From contig JAJZRD010000236.1 of the NCBI GenBank assembly GCA_021845945.1, forward strand, positions 1 through 5,898: 5,898 bases of DNA, given 5' to 3'. The stretch's first letter is position 1. The number at the start of each line of letters is the position of its first letter. The position numbers and the translations under genes were made by a program. This DNA comes from Chloroflexota bacterium (lineage in GTDB: Bacteria; Chloroflexota; UBA6077). Of the stretch, positions 1 to 4,741 are shown in pieces. The notes under the pieces were generated by a model. The model had not been told where the DNA came from. It saw nothing but the letters and a program-made list of their open reading frames with translations, and did no database searches.

Positions 1-5
1 CCCCG

Positions 6-683
6 TCAGACCAGCTCGGCCAGGGTTCGGGCAAGCACCGTGCGGGGCAGGATCACCGGCACCCGGGCGATCTCGGCGGCCCGCGCCTTCATGGCGGTGG
101 TGAAGCCCATGCAGTCCAGCACGATCATGTCGGCCTCCCACCTCCTCAGGGCCTCGGTGGCCCGTTCCAGCTGGGAGATCCCCGCGTAGGGGGAGCCGGC
201 CTCCACCCGCACCTCCCTGGCCACCGGCTTCCACCGCAGGATCGCCTGCTCCACCTGCTCCGGCGCGGGGATCACCACCCCCAGCCGGCGGCCCTCGGCG
301 AGGGCGGCGACGAAGTGGTGCAGAACCGGCTGCGGCTTGACCAGCAGCTTGTCACTCCGGAAGGGAGGGAACTCCCCGGTGCACAGCAGGGCCACGGCCT
401 CGGCCCCCGCCGCGATCACCCGGTCTATCTGCCCCTGCATCCTGGGCAGGATGTGGTGCTCCGCTATCTGGACGGAGCTCCCGTCCGCCAGGCGGGTCAC
501 CAGCACGTAGTCCCCCGGCTTCGGTGCCAGCTCCGCCACCTGCTCCCCGGTCAGTCCGTCCAGCGCCCCGCCCTCGACGAACTCGACGTCGGGGCCCAGG
601 ATCGACTGGATCTCCGGCACCACGTCGGTTCGAGGGGACTGGCCTATGGTGATGGCGCCGATCTTCCGCCTGCCGTCTCCCAT
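6..683 (-). CDS. AroM family protein
   Basis: This encodes a 225-residue protein of the AroM family, the same length as E. coli AroM as I recall it. The molecular function of the family is not established; the name comes from the position of the E. coli gene near aroL. Family signatures are the N-terminal KIGAITIGQSPRTD (residues 7-20), LLCTGEFP (99-106, Cys101) and LDCMGFT (189-195, Cys191). Two cysteines, each in a short glycine-containing motif in the two halves of the protein, recall the catalytic Cys pair of Asp/Glu/hydantoin racemases, so a racemase-like cytoplasmic enzyme is a reasonable inference. The start at 683 was chosen because AAGGA lies 8 nt upstream on the minus strand; earlier in-frame ATGs at 692 and 707 lack a spaced Shine-Dalgarno and would add non-conserved residues. 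It follows the DUF1177 gene in the same direction after a 273-bp gap of hairpin repeats, so it may have its own promoter, although none is obvious. Confidence 0.9.
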   Translation of the reverse strand: MGDGRRKIGAITIGQSPRTDVVPEIQSILGPDVEFVEGGALDGLTGEQVAELAPKPGDYVLVTRLADGSSVQIAEHHILPRMQGQIDRVIAAGAEAVALLCTGEFPPFRSDKLLVKPQPVLHHFVAALAEGRRLGVVIPAPEQVEQAILRWKPVAREVRVEAGSPYAGISQLERATEALRRWEADMIVLDCMGFTTAMKARAAEIARVPVILPRTVLARTLAELV

Positions 684-820
684 TTTCCCCATCCTTTCTT
701 GCCCCATTGCCGCCACACGCAGGCCCGGCGCTCGCGGCATCGGGGATTGCCGGCCCGGCTGACCGCGGAGCCGCACGTGACTGCCGGCGCCGGCGAGCCG
801 CGACCGAGCGAGACCCATCC

Positions 821-885
821 TGTAGCGTCGGGGCTTGTCCCCGACGTGGTACCGCGTCGCCCCCTGCCGGCGACGCAACGTGTAG
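821..885. repeat. Twin stem-loop REP-like element
   Basis: Two perfect hairpins stand side by side. The first is CGTCGGGG (826-833), a 5-nt loop CTTGT, then CCCCGACG (839-846). The second is GCGTCGCC (854-861), a 7-nt loop, then GGCGACGC (869-876). The pair is flanked by TGTAGC at 821-826 and TGTAGC at 881-886, in the same orientation. Tandem GC-rich hairpins in a non-coding gap are typical of repetitive extragenic palindromes. They could also act as a terminator or an mRNA-stabilising structure for the DUF1177 transcript, but no T-tract follows on the minus strand. Confidence 0.55.
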
Positions 886-891
886 CCTCTT

Positions 892-945
892 CACGGCAGA
901 CACGGAGTCATTTACTACGATCTCAGTGCGCTCCGCGTCTCCGTG
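892..945. repeat. Imperfect long inverted repeat (CACGGAGAC type)
   Basis: The left arm CACGGCAGACACGGAG (892-907) and right arm CTCCGCGTCTCCGTG (931-945) are reverse complements apart from one extra base and one mismatch, with a 23-nt loop that is more AT-rich than its surroundings. The arms carry the ACGGAGACACGGAG-like wording that I associate with a widespread class of intergenic repeats. It begins 12 bp beyond the DUF1177 stop, so it could form a hairpin at the 3' end of that mRNA. Confidence 0.5.
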
Positions 946-956
946 GTGTCCCGGCC

Positions 957-1892
957 TCACGACCTCCCCAGGGTCTGCAGCCGGCCCATGTCGCCGTAAA
1001 GCTTTCGTAGACGGGCGTACTCCTCCTCGTCGTAGAAGTGGCAGCCGCCGGCCCCGTAGGCTTTGGCCACCTCGATACAGAAGCGGACGGCGCCCTCCAC
1101 GTCGTCCAGGTGGGAGGCCCCTGTCGCCGAGCCGGGCACCGGCACCTCGGTGGTGATGGCCACCCCCACCACGGGTGCCGCGGTTGCCGTGGCCGGCTGC
1201 AGGATGCTGTTCAGGTGGAACAGGCCGTTCCCGTAGGGGGTGATGTCCTGGGTGGTGATGGCGAAGACCGCTGGCAGCTTGCCGGTCACGATCTGCATCA
1301 GCTCCAGGAGATCCTCGCTGACCCGCAGGACGTAGCCCTGCTTCACCGTGGGGGAGATGGCGAATCCCCGCACGTTGACGATCCGGTTGCCCTTGGTGGT
1401 GTCCACGGAGAGGACGGCCTCCATCCGGGGATCCACCTCCTGCTGGTTCATTTGCGCCATGTCGACCGGCGAGCCCATGAAGGGCACCGGGTCGTGGGGC
1501 TGGGTGGGGGCGTTGGGGCAGATGTGGGTGGCGACGATCACGTCGCCGGGCAGCACGTCCCCCTTGTGGCTCATGAGGCCCAGCTTCATGGCACAGGATA
1601 TGGCCGTGAGGGCGCCGTCCCCATCCGATACGAAGCCGATCCGCTCGGGTCGAGCCCCCAGCCCCCCCAGGCGGCCGATGACGCCCAGGGTAGGGGCATC
1701 ACCCCCCGCCGACTGGCCCCGACTGCCGGGAATCACCGCCCTGACGAAGTCGGTGTGGCCCTTCTCCCCCTGGATCCGCTGGACGGTAACGTCCATGACT
1801 CCGTGCTGGTGGAGCGCCTGAGCTACCTGCTCCCCATCCACATGGGCGCTGTCCAACACCTCGAAGGCGTCGATAACCTGTCGCCAGGCCAT
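957..1892 (-). CDS. DUF1177 domain-containing protein
   Basis: This encodes a 311-residue protein that matches the DUF1177 family over its whole length; no biochemical function is known to me. Characteristic blocks in order are GEKGHTDFVRAVIPG (42-56), GGDAPTLGVIGRLGGLGARP (63-82), GFVSDGDGA (86-94), GDVLPGDVIVATHICPNAPT (111-130), PFMGSPVDM (137-145), VDTTKGNRI (163-171), TTQDITPYGNG (213-223), LQPATAT (231-237) and GSATGASH (254-261). The many conserved His, Asp and Cys residues suggest an enzyme, perhaps metal-dependent, but I cannot name a reaction. No signal peptide or membrane segment is visible, so it should be cytoplasmic. The start at 1892 is supported by GGGAGG 8 nt upstream; the upstream in-frame extension to 2030 runs through a repeat element and is not coding. 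It lies between the DUF917 and aroM genes on the same strand. Confidence 0.93.
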   Translation of the reverse strand: MAWRQVIDAFEVLDSAHVDGEQVAQALHQHGVMDVTVQRIQGEKGHTDFVRAVIPGSRGQSAGGDAPTLGVIGRLGGLGARPERIGFVSDGDGALTAISCAMKLGLMSHKGDVLPGDVIVATHICPNAPTQPHDPVPFMGSPVDMAQMNQQEVDPRMEAVLSVDTTKGNRIVNVRGFAISPTVKQGYVLRVSEDLLELMQIVTGKLPAVFAITTQDITPYGNGLFHLNSILQPATATAAPVVGVAITTEVPVPGSATGASHLDDVEGAVRFCIEVAKAYGAGGCHFYDEEEYARLRKLYGDMGRLQTLGRS

Positions 1893-1920
1893 AGCTGTTC
1901 CCTCCCATCTCTTGCGAAAA

Positions 1921-2000
1921 CGTAGGGCGGGGCCCTGTGCCCTCCGCTCACGGGCGACGGTCGGCTTCCAGCGGCAGGGCAGAGCGCCCTCTGCCCTACG
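1921..2000. repeat. Two-hairpin inverted element (BIME/MITE-like)
   Basis: This 80-bp element begins with CGTAGGGC (1921-1928) and ends with GCCCTACG (1993-2000), a perfect terminal inverted repeat. Similarity continues inward with small gaps for about 23-25 bases per arm. The right end also folds on itself: AGGGCAGAG (1976-1984), loop CGCC, CTCTGCCCT (1989-1997), a perfect 9-bp stem. The left end has a weaker self-complementary AGGGC...GCCCT at 1924-1943. Two hairpins in opposite orientation around a spacer are the layout of a REP pair (BIME) or small MITE. It lies wholly in the 153-bp gap between the DUF917 and DUF1177 genes. Confidence 0.65.
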
Positions 2001-2012
2001 TTGTCTTGCCCC

Positions 2013-2050
2013 CGTAGGAGCGGCTCCCACCGGCGACCCCGGTGGCTACG
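2013..2050. repeat. REP-like palindrome overlapping DUF917 stop
   Basis: The outer arms CGTAG (2013-2017) and CTACG (2046-2050) enclose CCACCGG (2027-2033), a 5-nt loop CGACC, and CCGGTGG (2039-2045). A self-complementary GAGCGGCTC (2018-2026) sits as a bulge on the left side. The CGTAGG start is shared with the element at 1921, only 12 bp away. The right arm contains the TAG stop codon of the DUF917 gene (2046-2048 on the minus strand), so the repeat forms the very end of that gene. It could serve as a terminator or 3'-end protective hairpin. Confidence 0.55.
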
Positions 2051-3149
2051 CCACGTACTTGAGCACTTCCTTGCCCACTGTCTCCTCTACCGGCCGCAAC
2101 AGTTCCGGGTCGCGGACGCCGGCTCCCAGGATGAGCTTCTGCCGCGGGACGCTGACCACAGCGACCTCCCGTCCAGGCGCGATCAGCGCCGAAGAGAGGG
2201 CCATGCCGGTCGAAAGATCGAAGGTCGCCATGAGGTCCGGGAAGGTGGCGATCCGCCGCACGGCGCCGGCGGGATCCACGGCTTCCAAGGTCATGTACTC
2301 GTTCCAGAAGGTGAGCTCCAGGGTCCCGCCCTCCCCGGTGTCCACGCGAACCAGCCCCACGTCCAGGCCGCCCTTGGTCTCCAGTTGGACGTCGGTGATC
2401 CGGCCGCGGCCGACGATCTCCCCGTGCAGGATCTCGCAGGCTGCCTCGATCGTGACCGTGGGGCCGGCTCCCCGCCCCTCCCGCATGGCTCGCCCAATGG
2501 CGATGCACTGTCTGATGGCTCCCACCGCCCCGTTCACCCGAGCGCAGGCCACGGTCACGGGGTTCCTGGCCACGGCCACCATGCCTCCCGCCTGGACGGC
2601 GGCCTGGCGTATCAGGGCCGAGTTCCTCTCGAGGTTGCCCCGGACGAAGATCTCCACGTATCGATCCTCCGCCGGGTTTCCCCCCACCGCGGCCTGCATC
2701 GATAGGTACCCTGCCACCCGGTGCAGCCCGATGGAGCCCATGACCGCGACGGGATGGGCTCGCCCGTTGCAGGGGGCATCCACGACCGGTATCCCCAGGA
2801 CGGCGGCTTGGACCCAGCCGTTGGTGGCGGCTACCCCTCCACACTCGCTGGTGACGAGCCCCTGGATCTTGATCTCGCCCTGCTTCTGGAGCAGCTCGGC
2901 GGCTCGAACGTAGTGCACCGGCAGGGCGAAAGCGGTCTTGGCGGCCGGCGCCCCCACCGCCGAGGCCGTGGCCAGGATCGCGCTCTCGGGGAGATCCTGG
3001 GGATCCACCAGCTCCACCGCCCCCATCTCCACCGCCAGCAGACCGTTGCGGCGGCCCTCCTCCATAGAGCCGCCCCCACCCCCGCCCAGGACACCCCCTC
3101 CCAGGACGGCAGCCTCGACAAGTTCCTTGTCCAGTCGCCACCTGCTCAT
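2046..3149 (-). CDS. DUF917 family protein (S-methyl-thiohydantoin desulfurase-like)
   Basis: This encodes a 367-residue protein of the DUF917 family, a typical length for it. Domain databases name the two domains after an S-methyl thiohydantoin desulfurase; most members are uncharacterised and many sit near hydantoinase or permease genes. The glycine-rich N-terminal motif AVLGGGVLGGGGGGS (14-28) is followed by AVELVDPQDLPESA (44-57), SECGGVAATNGW (101-112) and PVVDAPCNGRAHP (121-133), the central family block. The C-terminal domain includes GRITDVQLETKGGLDVG (249-265), FWNEYM (281-286) and VPRQKLILGAGVRDPEL (334-350). I see no signal peptide. ATG at 3149 was chosen; the only nearby Shine-Dalgarno-like strings are weak (GTGGA 9 nt upstream), and GTG codons at 3155 and 3179 are possible alternatives. 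A 12-bp stem-loop lies 32 bp upstream. It is probably the first gene of a DUF917-DUF1177-AroM group. Its stop codon lies inside a repeat. Confidence 0.88.
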   Translation of the reverse strand: MSRWRLDKELVEAAVLGGGVLGGGGGGSMEEGRRNGLLAVEMGAVELVDPQDLPESAILATASAVGAPAAKTAFALPVHYVRAAELLQKQGEIKIQGLVTSECGGVAATNGWVQAAVLGIPVVDAPCNGRAHPVAVMGSIGLHRVAGYLSMQAAVGGNPAEDRYVEIFVRGNLERNSALIRQAAVQAGGMVAVARNPVTVACARVNGAVGAIRQCIAIGRAMREGRGAGPTVTIEAACEILHGEIVGRGRITDVQLETKGGLDVGLVRVDTGEGGTLELTFWNEYMTLEAVDPAGAVRRIATFPDLMATFDLSTGMALSSALIAPGREVAVVSVPRQKLILGAGVRDPELLRPVEETVGKEVLKYVA

Positions 3150-3180
3150 CTCCACACGTCCACTACCCGAGCAAGGCACA

Positions 3181-3211
3181 GAGGAGCCGGGTCACGAAGA
3201 CCCGGCTCCTC
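3181..3211 (-). terminator. Perfect 12-bp stem-loop, probable terminator or attenuator
   Basis: GAGGAGCCGGGT (3181-3192), a 7-nt loop CACGAAG and ACCCGGCTCCTC (3200-3211) form a perfect stem. It starts 19 bp beyond the stop of the transporter-like remnant on the minus strand and ends 31 bp before the DUF917 start. The position fits a terminator for the upstream gene or an attenuator in the DUF917 leader. There is no clear T-run after it on either strand, so intrinsic termination is not certain; the strand is assigned from context. The first ten bases recur at 3259-3268 inside the remnant. Confidence 0.5.
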
Positions 3212-3230
3212 AACGACTACCGATGAGGTT

Positions 3231-3498
3231 CTAGAAGTGCCACTTTGACTTGGCGACCGAGGAGCCGGATCCATACAGGGCATCTCCCGCGATACAGCCG
3301 GCGGCGAAGATGGTCGTGGGGGTCTCGGCCCGCTTGCCGTGCACCCTCAGGGCCACGGCTCGTATGATAATACCTGCCGGTACCGCCAGGCCAGCCATCT
3401 GGTCGACTAAAGGGATCCTCGCTCGCCACGGGAGCCCGGGGGAGGTAGAGGGCGAAGCGGGTCTCGACGGGTCCAACGTGGTTCATTTCCTGCAGCAA
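3231..3498 (-). pseudogene. C-terminal remnant of a membrane transporter, possibly OPT family
   Basis: On the minus strand, the frame ending at the TAG at 3231-3233 reads a hydrophobic stretch LAVPAGIIIRAVALRVHGKR followed by TTIFAAGCIAGDALYGSGS. This resembles the last membrane segments of OPT-family oligopeptide transporters, which end with a basic loop and a G-x-IAG-(D/E)-x-L-x-G motif. Only about 60 residues look transporter-like; OPT proteins are usually 500-650 residues. The frame closes at a stop at 3483-3485, and the neighbouring frame, with FALYLP, closes at 3499-3501, so the N-terminal bulk is missing and a frameshift may lie near 3440, where there is a run of five G. Neither frame has a good ribosome binding site. 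AT-rich Ile codons (ATT ATC ATA) differ from the GC-rich codons nearby. The family assignment comes from pattern memory and is tentative; it could be a different transporter or a chance open frame. Confidence 0.42.
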
Positions 3499-3666
3499 TC
3501 ACGTTGCTCCGACGACGGTTCGATGGCAAGCCGCGCCCCGTCCGCCTCTGGAGCGGAGGAAGCGAGAGAACCCGGAGATCAGGGTTCCGCCACAGCAGAA
3601 TAGTCGTTGTTGGGCAGCCATCGATCGTGGGGCAACCTCGAGAAGTGGGTTGGCGGGAGGGGTCCG
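3499..3666 (+). other. Leader region of the SIS-domain gene with two small hairpins
   Basis: I see no gene here. Two small stem-loops can be drawn: TCCGC (3541-3545) with GCGGA (3553-3557), and GAACCC (3568-3573) with GGGTTC (3582-3587). A third weak one, CAACC (3633-3637) with GGTTG (3648-3652), ends just before the ribosome binding site GGGAGGGG (3655-3662). I checked by eye for T-box, glmS ribozyme and cobalamin riboswitch signatures and found none convincing. No clear -35/-10 pair is visible. Confidence 0.3.
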
Positions 3667-4707
3667 ATGCCCAGCCACATGGCCAGGGAGATCGCTGCGC
3701 AGCCGGAGGTGCTGCGCCACCTCTTCCAGGCAGAGTCGGAGAACGTGGGGCGGATAGCGGCCTGGATCCGCGAGTTCCGTCCCGGCTTCGCCTTCATGGT
3801 GGCTCGAGGTAGCTCCGACAACGCCGCGCTGTACGGCAAGTACCTCTTCGGCGTCCTCAACCGGATCCCGGTGGCCCTGGCGGCTCCCTCCCTCTTCACC
3901 CTCTTCCGGACGCCTCCGGTGCTCTCCCGGGCCCTGGTGGTCGCCATCTCCCAGTCGGGCCAGTCCCCGGACCTGCTGGAGGTGGCCGAGAACGCCCGAG
4001 CCCAGGGCGCCGCGACGGTGGCGGTGACCAACGATCCGGCCTCCCCCCTGGCCAGGCTGTGCAGCTGGGTGATCCCCCTCCACGCCGGAGTGGAGAGGAG
4101 CGTGGCCGCCACCAAGAGCTACACCGCTCAGCTGATGGCCCTGGCGATGCTCTCGGCCTGCCTGACCGGGCAAAGGGGGTTGATGGAGGAGTTGGAGCAG
4201 CTCCCCGAGCAGGTGAGGCTGGCCACGCGGACGGAGGAGGCTGCCCGGATCGCGGCCGAGAGGATGAAGGGTGCCAACCGCTGTGTGGTGATCGGGCGGG
4301 GCTTCGACTACGCCACCGCCCAGGAGATCGCCCTGAAGCTGAAGGAGCTGGCGTCGATCGCGGCCGAGCCCTACTCGGCGGCCGACTTCATGCACGGCCC
4401 CCTGGCCATGGTGGAGCCGGGCTTTCCGGCGATCCTGGTGGCGCCCGGAGGGGCAACCTATGGGGAGATGAGCCGGCTGGCCCGGCGGCTGAAGGAGTTC
4501 GGGGTGGAGGTCTTCGCTATCTCCAACCGCCGGGCGCTGCTGGAACGGGCTACCGTTCCGATACCCATGGGCGGGTCGGTAAGGGAGTGGCTTCACCCCT
4601 TCATCACGGTGATCCCCGGCCAGCTGATGGCCCTCCATCTTGCTCTGGCCAAAGGGCTGGACCCCGACCGCCCCCGCCGCCTCAGCAAGGTGACCAGGAC
4701 CCGGTAG
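3667..4707 (+). CDS. SIS-domain aminosugar-phosphate isomerase/deaminase (GlmS C-half-like, probable NagB-II type)
   Basis: This encodes a 346-residue protein corresponding to the double-SIS isomerase half of glucosamine-6-phosphate synthase, with no N-terminal glutaminase domain. Stand-alone proteins of this kind include NagB-II-type glucosamine-6-phosphate deaminases, AgaS-like enzymes and fructosamine deglycases. SIS domain 1 shows ARGSSDNAALYGKYL (46-60), ISQSGQSPDLLE (94-105) and GVERSVAATKSYTAQL (141-156). SIS domain 2 shows GRGFDYATAQEIALKLKEL (210-228) and AEPYSAADFMHGPLAMVE (233-250). By alignment from memory, Glu227, His243 and Lys341 match E. coli GlmS Glu488, His504 and Lys603, the isomerase residues. 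The C-terminal LDPDRPRRLSK resembles the GlmS tail. The start at 3667 follows GGGAGGGG with 4-6 nt spacing; the upstream frame to 3607 is not conserved. It converges on nagA, which supports a role converting GlcN-6-phosphate to fructose-6-phosphate and ammonia in the cytoplasm. Confidence 0.9.
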   Translation: MPSHMAREIAAQPEVLRHLFQAESENVGRIAAWIREFRPGFAFMVARGSSDNAALYGKYLFGVLNRIPVALAAPSLFTLFRTPPVLSRALVVAISQSGQSPDLLEVAENARAQGAATVAVTNDPASPLARLCSWVIPLHAGVERSVAATKSYTAQLMALAMLSACLTGQRGLMEELEQLPEQVRLATRTEEAARIAAERMKGANRCVVIGRGFDYATAQEIALKLKELASIAAEPYSAADFMHGPLAMVEPGFPAILVAPGGATYGEMSRLARRLKEFGVEVFAISNRRALLERATVPIPMGGSVREWLHPFITVIPGQLMALHLALAKGLDPDRPRRLSKVTRTR

Positions 4708-4713
4708 GTAATG

Positions 4714-4732
4714 CCTCTCCCAGAGGGAGAGG
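4714..4732. terminator. Hairpin between convergent genes
   Basis: CCTCTCCC (4714-4721), a 3-nt loop AGA and GGGAGAGG (4725-4732) form an 8-bp perfect stem in the 34-bp gap between the 3' ends of the SIS gene and nagA. The position suits a bidirectional terminator. There is no T-tract on the plus side, and only a short TTT precedes the stem on the minus strand, so intrinsic termination would be weak. Confidence 0.45.
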
Positions 4733-4741
4733 GGAAACGGA

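Larger units (their letters stand above)
684..956. other. Gene-free gap filled with palindromic repeats
   Basis: I see no convincing gene in these 273 bp between the AroM and DUF1177 genes. Open frames that cross it are upstream extensions of aroM or shadows. It contains a perfect 12-bp palindrome GCCGGCGCCGGC at 783-794, twin 8-bp stem-loops at 826-846 and 854-876, and an imperfect 15/16-nt inverted repeat at 892-945. The gap must also contain any promoter for aroM, but no clear -35/-10 pair is visible on the minus strand. Confidence 0.6.

Noticed and set aside
1996..3141. Long minus-strand open frame of 381 codons overlapping the DUF917 gene in another frame
   Set aside because: Glycine- and arginine-rich low-complexity translation without motifs; a shadow frame of the DUF917 gene.
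3362..3372. TATGATAAT as a plus-strand -10 promoter element
   Set aside because: No -35 sequence at suitable spacing; TTGCCG upstream is about 23 bp away. On the minus strand it simply encodes Ile-Ile-Ile in the transporter-like frame.
3268..3495. Clustered six-base restriction-like sites (GGATCC twice, GTCGAC, CCCGGG, CTGCAG), suggesting vector polylinker
   Set aside because: They are spread over about 230 bp, in no known polylinker order, and lie in sequence that reads as a plausible protein fragment. Chance occurrence in GC-rich DNA is enough.
3501..3607. tRNA, T-box or cobalamin riboswitch suggested by GGTTCGAT and GGGTTCCGCCAC
   Set aside because: The GGTTCGAT has no matching T-arm stem or cloverleaf, and the remaining conserved boxes of a T-box or B12 riboswitch are absent.
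3618..3630. CCATCGATCGTGG as a possible GntR-type operator before the SIS gene
   Set aside because: Only the outer CCA/TGG pairs are symmetric about the centre; the CGATCG core is palindromic but offset. Too weak to call.
3499..4638. Long minus-strand open frame of 379 codons opposite the SIS gene
   Set aside because: Composition is Gly/His/Arg/Gln-rich with no recognisable motif; it is a shadow of the well-supported SIS gene in GC-rich DNA.
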